A model generated the notes under the pieces. The model was not told where the DNA came from, made no database searches, and saw nothing but the letters and a program-made list of their open reading frames with translations. Positions 18,264-27,306 of a stretch of DNA of 64,000 nucleotides are shown here, piece after piece (the stretch's first letter is position 1; the number at the start of each line of letters is the position of its first letter). The translations under genes and the position numbers were made by a program. Origin of the DNA: Arthrobacter cupressi (GTDB taxonomy: Bacteria; Actinomycetota; Actinomycetes; Actinomycetales; Micrococcaceae); the NCBI RefSeq assembly GCF_900099975.1, contig NZ_FNEI01000002.1, forward strand, positions 224,427 to 288,426, written 5' to 3'.

Positions 18264-18632
18264 ATGAGAGTCCAAACCATCACCCGCACCGCCCCGAACC
18301 CGGTCCGTCAACATGACGGCGCCAACCCCGGCAAGGTCGCGACGCCTGGCACGTCCGCACAGCCCGGCACGTCCGGGCCAATTGCCGAAGGGCGGGCCCT
18401 TGCCGACGTTGTGGAGTTGTATCCGGTCGCCACGGACACTGCCGGGGGTGCCCCGCAGGGCAAACGCCGTGGCCGGCTCACGGCCTCGGAACTGGGCATG
18501 GCTACTGCGGAATACGCGATCGCCACGCTCGCCGCCGTCGGCTTTGCCGGAGTCCTGGTGGTGCTCCTCCGGAGCGAGGAAGTCAGAAGCTTCCTGCTGA
18601 ACCTCATCCGCACGGCACTCGCCCTGCCATGA
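18264..18632 (+). CDS. DUF4244 pilin-like protein
   Basis: The protein has 122 residues. A long hydrophilic N-terminus precedes ASELGMATAEYAIATLAAVGFAGVLVVLL and EEVRSFLLNLIRTALALP. The GMATAEYA box followed by a hydrophobic helix is a Flp-type prepilin pattern, with G-M(A)TAEY as probable processing site and Glu+5. This is DUF4244, usual in actinobacterial Tad clusters. It is the most likely major pilin of this locus. AAGGAAAG supports the ATG. A 142-nt gap from tadC could hold an internal promoter; the next gene overlaps by ATGA. Confidence 0.85.
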   Translation: MRVQTITRTAPNPVRQHDGANPGKVATPGTSAQPGTSGPIAEGRALADVVELYPVATDTAGGAPQGKRRGRLTASELGMATAEYAIATLAAVGFAGVLVVLLRSEEVRSFLLNLIRTALALP

Positions 18633-19213
18633 GCCCGCGCCCCGGCCATGCGCACGGTGGCCTGCTGTTCGGGACCGCGGCGGCAAAGGCCCGTCGTTCA
18701 AGGAAACGCCCGCACCATGGTCCGGGGAAGGACCAGGGCGCGGTGACGGCCGAGTTCGCGGTAGCCCTGCCCGCGGTGCTCCTCCTTCTGGCCATGCTGC
18801 TGGCCGGGGCTGCGGCAGGGATCACCCAGCTCCGGGTGGAAGAAGCCGCGAGGGCGGGTGCACGGGCCCTGGCCCGCGGCGAAGGGTCCGCAACCGTGGA
18901 GGGGATCGCCCGGCGCCTTGCCGGGGAGACCGCCACGGCTGCGGTTTCGGGGCAAGGGGAGTGGCTGGATGTCACCGTATCGGCCAAGGTCGGCGGCCCG
19001 TTCGGGGCTGTCATTCCATGGACCCTCACGGCGAAGGCCTCCGCGCGGACCGAAGCGCCGGACGGGTCAGCCGCCCCGAACCCCCGTAGTCCCGGGCTGG
19101 GAGGAAGCGTGGATTTCCTGGCCCTTGGCGGGTTTGTGGAAAGCGGGGAAGGCGGTACCTGGCGGAAGGAGAGCAGTGCCCGGCTGCCCGGATCCGGCGG
19201 GGCAGTGGCATGA
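18629..19213 (+). CDS. TadE-like minor pilin
   Basis: The protein has 194 residues. The core DQGAVTAEFAVALPAVLLLLAMLLAG is the classic TadE pattern (G-AVTAEFA-ALP followed by a hydrophobic helix). It is followed by a periplasm-side region typical of pseudopilins, EEAARAGARALARGE. The C-terminal 60 residues are Gly/Ser-rich and of low complexity. It is predicted to be a membrane-anchored minor pilin of the Tad apparatus, coupled to both neighbours by ATGA overlaps. Confidence 0.85.
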   Translation: MSPRPGHAHGGLLFGTAAAKARRSRKRPHHGPGKDQGAVTAEFAVALPAVLLLLAMLLAGAAAGITQLRVEEAARAGARALARGEGSATVEGIARRLAGETATAAVSGQGEWLDVTVSAKVGGPFGAVIPWTLTAKASARTEAPDGSAAPNPRSPGLGGSVDFLALGGFVESGEGGTWRKESSARLPGSGGAVA

Positions 19214-19638
19214 CGCGGCGTGCTTCGAACATGGAGCAGGGGGAAGGGGAGGAGCAGGGGCAAGGGCAGGAACGGGGGCAGATGCCCGCCCGCGGGCGCC
19301 TCTCGGAGCGGGGGTCCGGGACCATTCTCGCCGCCGGCCTGGGTCTGCTGGTCATCGGTCTGCTGTCGGCCGCGCTTCTGCTCGCCCAGGCGGCCGTGCA
19401 GGCGCAACGGGCCGCGGCGGCCGCGGACCTTGCTGCGCTGGCCGCCGCGGATGCAGCGCGGGGCCTCACCCCAGGCGATCCCTGCACCGTGGCGGCAGAG
19501 ACAGCCGCGCAGAACAATGCAACGTTGACCTCGTGCCAGCTTCCTGGCGGAGGAATCGCGGAGGTCCGCACCCGGCTGCTTCAGGGCTCGGTGGCCGGAA
19601 CCGCCACGGGGCATTCGAGAGCGGGGCCGCCGCCCTAG
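19210..19638 (+). CDS. TadE/TadG-like protein of helicase/secretion neighbourhood
   Basis: The protein has 142 residues. A Glu/Gln/Gly-rich start leads to ERGSGTILAAGLGLLVIGLLSAALLLAQAAVQAQRAAAAADLAALAAADA. This combines a pilin-like helix with the TadG-type AADLAALAAA pattern. Two cysteines (in PGDPCTV and LTSCQL) may form a disulfide outside the cell. It is the last gene of the Tad-like operon. The true start could be the ATG a few codons downstream (MEQGEGE), but the ATGA overlap favours 19210. Confidence 0.8.
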   Translation: MTRRASNMEQGEGEEQGQGQERGQMPARGRLSERGSGTILAAGLGLLVIGLLSAALLLAQAAVQAQRAAAAADLAALAAADAARGLTPGDPCTVAAETAAQNNATLTSCQLPGGGIAEVRTRLLQGSVAGTATGHSRAGPPP

Positions 19639-19714
19639 ACGCCTCAGCAGCGCCGCCGTCGGGAGCGGCTTTGCCGGTCGCGGCGTCCGCCAGCCGCCCG
19701 GCTGCCCCCGGTTC

Positions 19715-22057
19715 CTAGACCGCGTCCTTGAGCAGCACGTCGAGGAGGATCACGGCGGCGTCCTTGTCCAGGGGATTGTTCTTGTTTCCGCATTTGGGGG
19801 ACTGGACGCACGAAGGGCAGCCGCTTTCGCATTCGCAGGCCTTGATCGCATCCCGTGTGGCGGTCAGCCAGATCCGAGCCTTCTCGTAGCCGCGCTCGGC
19901 GAAACCGGCCCCGCCCGGGTGGCCGTCGTAAACGAAGATCGTGGGCACACCCGTATCGGCATGGAGCGCGGTGGAGACACCGCCGATGTCCCAGCGGTCG
20001 CTGGACGCCACCAGGGGCAGCAAGCCGATCGCGGCATGTTCCGCGGCATGCAGAGCTCCGGGGAACTGGGCCTCAATCAGGCCGGCGTCCCGGAGGGAAC
20101 GGCCGTCCACTACGAACCAGACCGCCTTGGTGAAGAGGTCCCGGGCCCCCAGGTCGAGCGGTTCCTCGCCCAGCACTTCGTTGGAAACCAGGGCCTTTCG
20201 TTGGAAGGAGACCACTTGGGTTGTCACTTTCACTTCGCCGAAGTGGACCGCGATGTCGCCCCATTCCATGGTCCGCTGCGTCTGCAGGACTTCAATCTGG
20301 GTCACGTCCCTGGCGGTGGTGTAGTAGTCCGGGTTGGTCCGGCGCACCACCACGCAATGGTCCCGCTCGTTCAGTTCCTCCACCAGGTAGCTGTCGCCTT
20401 GGTGCACATAGATTGCTCCGGTATGGGCCTGGTAGTGGGTCTGCGGCGAGTCCATCGTCCCCAAAAGTGTCCCGGAGTCCGCGTCCACGATGCTCACAGG
20501 CCCGCCGCCGTCGCTGCGCAGGTTCACCATCCCCGCAGCGCTTTCGGGATGCGTCCAGAACCAGCCGGCAGGGCGCCTCCGCAGGTAGCCCTGCGCCACG
20601 AGCTGGCCAAGCAGGGTCTCGGCGGTGGGGCCGAAGAGGCCGTGCTCGGTGCTCCCGATAGGCAACTCGGCCGCGGCGGCGCAAAGGTGGGGTCCCAGAA
20701 CGTAGGGGTTCCCAGGGTCGAAAACGGTGGCTTCCACCGAGACGTCGAAGATCGCCTCGGGGTGGTTGACCAGGTAGGTGTCCAGGGGGTCGTCGCTGGC
20801 CACGAACGCCGCTATGGCATCCTGGCCCGCGCGGCCCGCACGTCCGATCTGTTGGAACAGGGATGCCCTGGTGCCGGGCCAGCCAGCTACCAGGACGGCG
20901 TCAAGCCCGGAGATGTCGATGCCGAGTTCCAGGGCGGAGGTGCTGGAAACGCCGAGGAGTTCTCCACTGCGCAATGCCTTCTCGATGGCCCGGCGTTCCT
21001 CCGGAAGGTAGCCGGAACGGTAGGCCGCCACCCTGCGGGGAAGGCCGGGGTCCACTTCGTCCAGCAGCCTCCTGGTGATGGACGAGATGCTTTCGGCACC
21101 GCGCCGGGACTTGATGAAGGCAATGGTCCGGACCCTCGAGGACACCAGATTGGCCATGATGTCCGCGGTTTCCGCCACGGCGGTTCGGCGGGTCCGGGCG
21201 CCGTTTTCGCCTTTGAGTTCGGTCAGGGCAGGCTCCCAGAGGGCCACCGTGGTGGCGCCGTGTGGGGAACTGTCCCGGGATACTTCGCGGACCGGAGCTC
21301 CGATGAGGCGGGAGAAGGACGTCCCCGGGTCAGAAGCCGTGGCGGACGCGGCGATGAAAACGGGTTCAGGGAAGGAGGTGCCCGCCCCGTAGTACGCACA
21401 GATGCGGCGCAGCCGACGCATCAGGTTGGCCACATGTGAACCGAACACGCCGCGGTAGCTGTGCGCCTCATCCACAATCACATAGCGCAGGCGGCGGAAA
21501 AAGCGCGCCCACCATTGATGGTTCGGCAGGATGCCGAAATGCAGCATGTCGGGGTTGGCGAGAATGAAATTCGCGTGGTCGCGGATCCAGCGCCGGGCCG
21601 AAACGTCGGTGTCGCCATCGTAGCTTTCGGCCCGGACTGTCGGCAGGCCCAGGGCGCGCAGGGCCGAAAGCTGGTCGGCGGCCAGGGCCTTGGTGGGCGC
21701 GAGGTAGAGGGCCACGGCGCCGTCGTCATGGATCCGTCCGGGCTCGGAGAGTACGCGCAGCTCCGAACGGTGGATCGCGTCCAGCGCAGGGAGTTGGTAG
21801 GCGAGGGACTTTCCGGACGCCGTGCCGGTGGCGATCACCACGTGTTCACCCGCGTGGGCGAGGCCGGCGGCCTCAATCTGGTGCCGGTACGGCTCCTGGA
21901 TGCCCAGCGAACCGTAGGCCTCCACGATGTCCGGATGGACCCAGCCGGGCCACGGTTCGTGCACGGCTTTGCGGGCCGGAATTGTGCGGACATGGCGGAG
22001 CTGCTCCGGATCCGGGCGTCGGCCCAGCAAAGAGATCAGCGATTCGGCGTTGTCCAC
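19715..22057 (-). CDS. DEAD/DEAH-box helicase with DUF1998 zinc domain (MrfA/YprA type)
   Basis: The protein has 780 residues. Motif Q/I is ATGTASGKSLAYQ (76-88), motif II is DEAH (196-199) and motif III is SATASDP. Motif VI is QQIGRAGRAGQDA. The C-terminal metal-binding site has C741, C743, C747, C750 and C756 (CECESGCPSC-x5-C). This is the helicase of the helicase/secretion neighbourhood, related to B. subtilis MrfA, a mitomycin-lesion repair helicase. It converges on the Tad operon. The GTG start has no ribosome site, but CAGAAT lies 6 nt upstream and could be a leaderless -10. Confidence 0.9.
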   Translation of the reverse strand: MDNAESLISLLGRRPDPEQLRHVRTIPARKAVHEPWPGWVHPDIVEAYGSLGIQEPYRHQIEAAGLAHAGEHVVIATGTASGKSLAYQLPALDAIHRSELRVLSEPGRIHDDGAVALYLAPTKALAADQLSALRALGLPTVRAESYDGDTDVSARRWIRDHANFILANPDMLHFGILPNHQWWARFFRRLRYVIVDEAHSYRGVFGSHVANLMRRLRRICAYYGAGTSFPEPVFIAASATASDPGTSFSRLIGAPVREVSRDSSPHGATTVALWEPALTELKGENGARTRRTAVAETADIMANLVSSRVRTIAFIKSRRGAESISSITRRLLDEVDPGLPRRVAAYRSGYLPEERRAIEKALRSGELLGVSSTSALELGIDISGLDAVLVAGWPGTRASLFQQIGRAGRAGQDAIAAFVASDDPLDTYLVNHPEAIFDVSVEATVFDPGNPYVLGPHLCAAAAELPIGSTEHGLFGPTAETLLGQLVAQGYLRRRPAGWFWTHPESAAGMVNLRSDGGGPVSIVDADSGTLLGTMDSPQTHYQAHTGAIYVHQGDSYLVEELNERDHCVVVRRTNPDYYTTARDVTQIEVLQTQRTMEWGDIAVHFGEVKVTTQVVSFQRKALVSNEVLGEEPLDLGARDLFTKAVWFVVDGRSLRDAGLIEAQFPGALHAAEHAAIGLLPLVASSDRWDIGGVSTALHADTGVPTIFVYDGHPGGAGFAERGYEKARIWLTATRDAIKACECESGCPSCVQSPKCGNKNNPLDKDAAVILLDVLLKDAV

Positions 22058-22120
22058 CAGAACATTCTGTCACCGGCGGAAGAAAGCAAGCCCAAACGCC
22101 GGAAGCGGAACGGGCCAGGG

Positions 22121-22816
22121 CTAGTCCACCGAGAGGTCGCCGTCCTGGTCGGACGAGGTGGAAAGCATCAGGACTCCGCTGACGCTCCGCCATCCGAGGT
22201 GCGAATACAGCTTCTGGCCATCCAGGGAGGCCAGGAGGAGGCCGTTTTCGACGTCGTGCTCAAACGCCTGCGCGGCAAGCGCCTTCATGATGAAGCTGCC
22301 CAGGCCGCGGCGCTGGAATGCCGGCTCGGTGACGATCCTGTCGAAGACCGCAGTGGTGCCCACCACGCACACACGCCCGCTGGCGGCGAGTTCTTCGCCG
22401 GAGCGGACTTCCGCGTAATGGACGCCCGCGCTTTGGGATGTCGAAAGTTTCAAAGAATCGTCGGAGAGCCAGGGGTCCTCGGCGTCCTGGGTCTCCATGT
22501 CCACGATCATCATGGTCTGGGATGCGGAGGTGATGTTCAGCCGGTGCTCGTTGGCCAGGAAGGTGTAGCGGGCGAGATCGTTGCTGAGGATGGTCAGGAT
22601 GCGTGCCGGAGTCTCGGAGGTCCTGGCCGCCAGTTCGGCGAATTCAGCGTCTGAGGGGTCGTGGGCGAAGTATTCCCAGTCCCCGGTTTTGTCGGCCCGC
22701 AACGCGGCAGGGAAGCGGCCCTCCTTGCGTGTCTCATAGCCCCGGCAGCCGGCCCAACCGGCCACCCAGACCTCAAGCAGATGCGTGATGTCTTCAACCA
22801 AAGCGTCTGGACTCAT
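22121..22816 (-). CDS. GNAT-family N-acetyltransferase
   Basis: The protein has 231 residues. The C-terminal GNAT core holds the acetyl-CoA loop FQRRGLGSFIMKALAAQAFE and then LLLASLDGQKLYSHLGWRSV. The N-terminal 100 residues (VEDITHLLEVWVAGWAGCRGY ...) resemble the first half of duplicated GNAT proteins. The substrate is unknown. TAGTCT (22823-22828, minus) lies 6 nt before the ATG with no ribosome site, so a leaderless transcript is likely. Confidence 0.82.
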   Translation of the reverse strand: MSPDALVEDITHLLEVWVAGWAGCRGYETRKEGRFPAALRADKTGDWEYFAHDPSDAEFAELAARTSETPARILTILSNDLARYTFLANEHRLNITSASQTMMIVDMETQDAEDPWLSDDSLKLSTSQSAGVHYAEVRSGEELAASGRVCVVGTTAVFDRIVTEPAFQRRGLGSFIMKALAAQAFEHDVENGLLLASLDGQKLYSHLGWRSVSGVLMLSTSSDQDGDLSVD

Positions 22817-22953
22817 GTAGAGAGACTATTCCCAGCAGGCGGGGAAGCAATAGGGGAATGCAGTAACAGCTGCATTAACACTCCGGGCCTCGGGGCCGCC
22901 GGACCGCACGCCCGCCGGACCCCGGTTTGCCGCGGCCCGGTACCCTTAAATCC

Positions 22954-23847
22954 GTGGCTTTAAACAGAATTGTGCTCTTCTACGGATTTACCCCGATCGC
23001 GGACCCGGAGGCCGTGCGCCTGTGGCAGCGTGCCCTTTGCGAGAAGCTCGGGCTGACGGGGCGCATCCTGATTTCAAAGGACGGAATCAACGCCACCGTC
23101 GGCGGCGAAATCGGCAACGTCAAGCAGTACGTGAAGACCACCCGGGAGTACAAAGGCTTCCGGAACATCGACTTCAAATGGTCTGACGGTGGCGCGGAGG
23201 ACTTCCCGCGCCTCAGCGTCAAAGTCCGCGACGAAATCGTGTCCTTTGGCGCGCCCGGCGAGCTGAAGGTCGATGAGAACGGCGTCATTGGGGGAGGCGT
23301 CCACCTCAAGCCCGAAGAACTGCACGCCATGCTGGAGGAGAAGAAGGCCGCCGGCCAGGACGTGAAGTTCTTCGATGGCCGCAACGCCTTTGAAGCACAG
23401 ATCGGCAAGTTCAAGGACGCGATCGTCCCCGATGTGGCGACCACCCACGATTTCATCAAGGAACTCGAGTCCGGCAAGTACGACGAGCTCAAGGACCAGC
23501 CCGTCGTCACCTATTGCACCGGAGGCATCCGCTGCGAGGTCCTCTCCAGCCTCATGGTGAACCGCGGCTTCAAAGAGGTGTACCAGTTGGACGGCGGAAT
23601 CGTCCGCTACGGCGAAACATTCAAGGACCACGGCCTCTGGGAGGGGTCGCTCTACGTCTTCGACAAGCGGATGCACGTGGAGTTCAGCGAGGACGCCAAG
23701 ACGATCGGAGCGTGCGTCCGCTGCGAAGCCCCCACTAACAAGTTCGAAAACTGTTCCAACCTCAGTTGCCGCAACCTCACGCTCTATTGCGCCGAATGCG
23801 CCGCCAGCCCGGAAACGCTGCGCTGCCCCCAGGGCTGCGCGGCCTGA
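22954..23847 (+). CDS. trhO: tRNA uridine-34 hydroxylase, rhodanese type
   Basis: The protein has 297 residues, of the UPF0176/YceA family, which makes 5-hydroxyuridine at tRNA position 34. The N-terminal acylphosphatase-like domain begins [14 protein letters not shown]. The rhodanese domain has [18 protein letters not shown] and active-site [11 protein letters not shown] (C188, C194). The C-terminal Cys cluster ([19 protein letters not shown] ... CAEC) probably binds zinc. The GTG at 22954 lies 7 nt after TACCCT (22941-22946), a leaderless arrangement. It converges on the lipoprotein cluster. Confidence 0.9.
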   Translation: MALNRIVLFYGFTPIADPEAVRLWQRALCEKLGLTGRILISKDGINATVGGEIGNVKQYVKTTREYKGFRNIDFKWSDGGAEDFPRLSVKVRDEIVSFGAPGELKVDENGVIGGGVHLKPEELHAMLEEKKAAGQDVKFFDGRNAFEAQIGKFKDAIVPDVATTHDFIKELESGKYDELKDQPVVTYCTGGIRCEVLSSLMVNRGFKEVYQLDGGIVRYGETFKDHGLWEGSLYVFDKRMHVEFSEDAKTIGACVRCEAPTNKFENCSNLSCRNLTLYCAECAASPETLRCPQGCAA

Positions 23848-23874
23848 CCGGCCTGCCCTGGACAGCCAGGCGGC

Positions 23875-24411
23875 TCAGATCCTGGTCACCCGGTAGGCGA
23901 AGTTCGCCCGCCTGCTGGCTTGGATGGTGACGGCGAGCACCGTGGATTTCGGCAGTTCGACCACGTTCACGCGGGTCCGGCCGCAATCGATCTTGAGTTC
24001 GATGAGCGCTACCGTGCCGTCCCGCACCGCGTAGGACGCCTGGCGGGCGCCCCGGCAGGCGAGGGTAATGGAGTACGTTCCGGCCGGCAACGGGACGGTC
24101 CGTTCCATCCGGGATTCCCCTGAACCCAGGAAACCGTAGCTGGTGAAGAAGGTCTGGCCGTTGATGCCCGGCAGGACCGCCAGCACCCACGCGTTCAACG
24201 CCTCGCCCGTCACGGTATGGTCCAGGCCTGGATCCCTCGGAATCACGGGGTCGGTGATCACCGGAGCCGGGCGTTCCGGCAGCGGTGCGCGCCCGTCGTC
24301 GTAGGTGTATTCGCAGGCGGCGAGCCCGCCGACGGCCACCGCGCAGGAAAGCACGACGGCGGCAAACGGCCGCCGTTTCCGGCGCACCTTGAGGGCTCCG
24401 AAACGGCCCAT
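23875..24411 (-). CDS. Lipoprotein of unknown function, paralogue 1 of 3
   Basis: The protein has 178 residues. A basic start and hydrophobic helix end in a lipobox, GGLAACEYTYDD, then a Pro-rich linker. The C-terminal domain contains LPAGTYSITLACRGARQASY, IDCGRTR and a closing beta stretch. The pattern PAGxY.....C.G with a second C-G and a final sheet recurs in the next two genes, so the three are paralogues with a likely conserved disulfide. TAGAGT (24418-24423, minus) sits 6 nt from the ATG, suggesting its own leaderless promoter. The family is not recognised. Confidence 0.78.
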   Translation of the reverse strand: MGRFGALKVRRKRRPFAAVVLSCAVAVGGLAACEYTYDDGRAPLPERPAPVITDPVIPRDPGLDHTVTGEALNAWVLAVLPGINGQTFFTSYGFLGSGESRMERTVPLPAGTYSITLACRGARQASYAVRDGTVALIELKIDCGRTRVNVVELPKSTVLAVTIQASRRANFAYRVTRI

Positions 24412-24477
24412 GTTCCGACTCTACGCCCGCCCGCGCGGCGCCGTCAGGGGAATCCGTCGGGGAGTTGAGGGCGTGCG

Positions 24478-25008
24478 CTACGGCTTCGGATGGGCCTTGT
24501 CGACCCGGATGCCGCCGACGGCTTCGGTTCCTTTCCTCAGCCCGGCGAGTTCGACCGTGAGCGTTCCACCCGGCAGCGTCCGGTGTATTTCCCTCACCTC
24601 GCCGCAAGGAATGGTGAAAGTTTCCGGAGCGGCGCCGCTGCGGAACCGTTGGAACTGCTTGTCCTTGTCGCCGGCGCAGACGATCTTGAAGACGTAGTCG
24701 CCTGCCGGGAGGGTGCCCGTGGATCCCTGTGCCCCTGCGGCCGATCGGCCGTCGCCGAGACCGCCGACCATTCCCAACACGGCGCCATCCGAGGATCCCA
24801 GCAAGGCGTTCACCCGCTTGGTGTTTTGGTCCATCCTCGCCAGCCAGGCCGCATCAGGGGTGGTCGGCGCCGGAACCGGGCCCGGCTGGGCCGCCGGCGA
24901 GGAACTTGGCAAAGCGCCTGGCCGCGGTTCGCCTTCCTCCGCATATTCGCACGCCGTCAAGGCACCCAGTAAAGCCACCACCGCTATTGCCCGTCCCCAC
25001 ACAGCCAT
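24478..25008 (-). CDS. Lipoprotein of unknown function, paralogue 2 of 3
   Basis: The protein has 176 residues. The lipobox is GALTACEYAEEG, sharing CEY with paralogue 1. A Pro/Ala linker and a 70-residue helical segment (AAWLARMDQNTKRVNALLG) follow. The C-terminal domain has LPAGDYVFKIVCAGDKDKQF and TIPCGEVREIHRTLPGGTLTVEL, which aligns by eye with its neighbours. TAGGCT (25015-25020, minus) lies 6 nt before the ATG, again leaderless. It is predicted to be membrane-anchored outside the cell. No function is recognised. Confidence 0.78.
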   Translation of the reverse strand: MAVWGRAIAVVALLGALTACEYAEEGEPRPGALPSSSPAAQPGPVPAPTTPDAAWLARMDQNTKRVNALLGSSDGAVLGMVGGLGDGRSAAGAQGSTGTLPAGDYVFKIVCAGDKDKQFQRFRSGAAPETFTIPCGEVREIHRTLPGGTLTVELAGLRKGTEAVGGIRVDKAHPKP

Positions 25009-25032
25009 GGGGTGAGCCTAGCCGAAGGACTG

Positions 25033-25473
25033 CTATCTGGCCGGGACCAGCTGATAGGCATAAAGAAGAGGCACGTCCACGCTGTTCGTGGTGACCTTCA
25101 CGGTTCCGCCGGCCGGCAGTGCCACCCGCGCGGTCTCGTAGCTGCCGTTGCAGGCGGCTCCGGCCTCGGTGATTTCCCGCCCGCCGGAGGACACCGCGAA
25201 GAAGGCCTTGCCGCCGCCGTCGCAGGCAACGGTCAGGGTGTAGTCGCCCGCGGGGACCTCCGCTGCCTTGACCAGCGGCTCACGCTTGAGGAGTTTGCCC
25301 GAGTCCTCCAGGGCAATACCGGTGGCCGCCGGCAGCACCTTCGCCTTCCACGCCGGGACGTCGGCGTCCTCCACTGAGGGTGCGGCCGAGCAGGAAGCCA
25401 GCGCCAGTGCGGCCATGGAGCCCAGCGCCGCGCAACGCAGAACGGCCCGTGCTGTGGAGGGAAGGAAAGCCAT
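25033..25473 (-). CDS. Lipoprotein of unknown function, paralogue 3 of 3
   Basis: The protein has 146 residues. The lipobox is ALALASCSAAPS. The domain has VPAGDYTLTVACDGGGKAFFAV and EAGAACNGSYETARVALPAGGTVKVTT, with cysteines spaced as in the other two paralogues. It is the shortest copy. TAGCGT (25480-25485, minus) lies 6 nt before the ATG, so it too appears to have its own leaderless promoter. It is divergent from the methyltransferase gene at 25565. The function is unknown. Confidence 0.78.
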   Translation of the reverse strand: MAFLPSTARAVLRCAALGSMAALALASCSAAPSVEDADVPAWKAKVLPAATGIALEDSGKLLKREPLVKAAEVPAGDYTLTVACDGGGKAFFAVSSGGREITEAGAACNGSYETARVALPAGGTVKVTTNSVDVPLLYAYQLVPAR

Positions 25474-25564
25474 GTTTCCACGCTACCCGTTCCGGGACGT
25501 GCGATTTTCCACATAGCCGCGATACCGGGAGCGGGCGCGGGAAACGTCCCCCTAGACTTTCAAG

Positions 25565-27268
25565 GTGACCGATTCCGCAACGCATTTCACCGCCGGCAAT
25601 ACTCCTGACGCGCCCCGGAGCGACCTTCCGGAGCTGCTCACCACCCTCGCCGGGGATCTGCGTGCGGTGGGGTTCACCCTCGACGGCGTGGCGGAGCTCC
25701 TCGGAGCCTCCGCCCACGACGCCCTTGGCCGGGACCAGCTCGTCCCGGCGCTGCTCGCCACCGAGCCGGCCGCCCTGGAAGGCAAGCCGGATGGTGCTGC
25801 CGCGCTCGCCGTCGTCGTGCGGCTGTGGCTGCTCGCTGTTCCGCAGTCCGCGGAACACCTCGACGCCGCCCTGCCGGGAACCGGCACCGCCGGGCTGCTC
25901 CGGCTGGGACTGGTGGAGAACGACGGCGGCGCTGTCGCCGCCAAGGTGGACCTGCGCCCCTACGGCTGGGAGGCCGGGGACGGCCGCACTGTCGAACTGT
26001 GGGTCTCCAGCGACCTCGCGGCGCACCAGCGGCCCGGAGTCCTGCGCCACGACCATGTGCTGGGCATCGGGCAGGCCTCCACCACGCTCGTCCAGAGCAC
26101 CATCCGCCGCCCCGCGGCCCGCGCCCTGGACCTCGGCACGGGCTGCGGCATCCAAACCTTCCACCTCCTCGAGCACTGCGGCCATGTCACCGCCACGGAC
26201 ATTTCGGAACGGGCGCTCGCGTTCACCCGCTTCAACCTGCTTCTGAATGCGGACGCCCTCGGCCTGGACCCGGGCCGGCTGGAGGACCGGGTCAGCCTGC
26301 GGCTTGGCTCCCTGCTGGACCCTGTGGCCGGCGAACAGTTCGATCTTGTGGTGTCCAACCCGCCCTTTGTCATTACTCCCCGCAGCGGCGGCGAGGATGC
26401 CTCGGCGCAGTTCACCTACCGCGACGGCGGCCTGCCGGGGGACGAGATTGTCTCCCGCCTGGTCCGTGCCCTTCCGGACGTGCTCGTTCCCGGCGGGACG
26501 GTGCAGATGCTCGGCAACTGGGAGATCACCGCCGGCACGGGCTGGAGCGAACGGCCCTCCTCCTGGCTGGACGGGACGGACACCGAAGCCTGGTTCATCC
26601 AGCGCGAACAGGTCGGGCCGGAGGTCTACGCGGAGACCTGGCTGCAGGATGCCTCCGAAGGCCGGGACAAGGCCCTCTACCGCGGCACATACGCCGCCTA
26701 CCTGGCAGACTTTGCCTCCCGGGACGTCGGGGCTGTCGGCTTCGGCATGATCTGGCTGCGCCGCCCCGCGGACGGTGCGGCGCCGGACGGTGCGGCGCCG
26801 GGCGGAGCAGCACCGGACAGCACGCGCCGTTTCGAGGAAATCACCTACCCCATCGAGCAGCCGGTCGGGCCCCACCTGGGCTTCGCCGTCGAACGCTCCG
26901 ACTGGCTCGCCAGGCACGCCCTGGAGGACGCGCACCTGCTGGTCGCCGAGGACGTCACGGAGGAACGCCACCAGCGGCCCGGGGCCGAACATCCCGGCGT
27001 CATCCTGCTGCGCCAGGGCGCGGGCCTGCGCCGGACCAACCTGTTGAGCACCGAACTCGCCGGGTTCGTCTCGGCCTGCGACGGCGAGCTCACGGTCCGG
27101 CAACTGATCGGCGCCCTCGCGGCGCTGCTTGGCGGCGGGGATGACTTCGATCCCGACGCATTCCGGTCCGGGCTGCTGTCAGAGGTCGGCAACCTGGTCC
27201 GGGACGGTTTCCTGCTGCCCGCCGACCCCGTGCCGGCGGGGAGTGCCGGGGAGGACGCTCACGGGTGA
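25565..27268 (+). CDS. SAM-dependent methyltransferase of the NPPF (HemK-like) class
   Basis: The protein has 567 residues. A 150-residue N-terminal helical domain precedes the Rossmann methyltransferase: motif I ALDLGTGCG (187-195), acidic loop TATDISERAL and catalytic VSNPPF (264-268). NPPF is shared by N5-glutamine and N6-adenine or N2-guanine methyltransferases. A 180-residue C-terminal domain follows, with an AAPDGAAPGGAAPD repeat in the joining loop. The target (rRNA, protein or DNA) cannot be fixed. The GTG start lies 6 nt after TAGACT (25553-25558), a leaderless layout. Confidence 0.82.
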   Translation: MTDSATHFTAGNTPDAPRSDLPELLTTLAGDLRAVGFTLDGVAELLGASAHDALGRDQLVPALLATEPAALEGKPDGAAALAVVVRLWLLAVPQSAEHLDAALPGTGTAGLLRLGLVENDGGAVAAKVDLRPYGWEAGDGRTVELWVSSDLAAHQRPGVLRHDHVLGIGQASTTLVQSTIRRPAARALDLGTGCGIQTFHLLEHCGHVTATDISERALAFTRFNLLLNADALGLDPGRLEDRVSLRLGSLLDPVAGEQFDLVVSNPPFVITPRSGGEDASAQFTYRDGGLPGDEIVSRLVRALPDVLVPGGTVQMLGNWEITAGTGWSERPSSWLDGTDTEAWFIQREQVGPEVYAETWLQDASEGRDKALYRGTYAAYLADFASRDVGAVGFGMIWLRRPADGAAPDGAAPGGAAPDSTRRFEEITYPIEQPVGPHLGFAVERSDWLARHALEDAHLLVAEDVTEERHQRPGAEHPGVILLRQGAGLRRTNLLSTELAGFVSACDGELTVRQLIGALAALLGGGDDFDPDAFRSGLLSEVGNLVRDGFLLPADPVPAGSAGEDAHG

Positions 27269-27306
27269 GGGATGGGACCCAAAGCGGCTACGGCTACACT
27301 GATCCG

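Noticed and set aside
22050-22075. Possible LexA (SOS) box at the helicase start, AGAACATTCT
   Set aside because: The actinobacterial SOS box needs GAAC-N4-GTTC; the halves here do not match beyond AGAA/TTCT.
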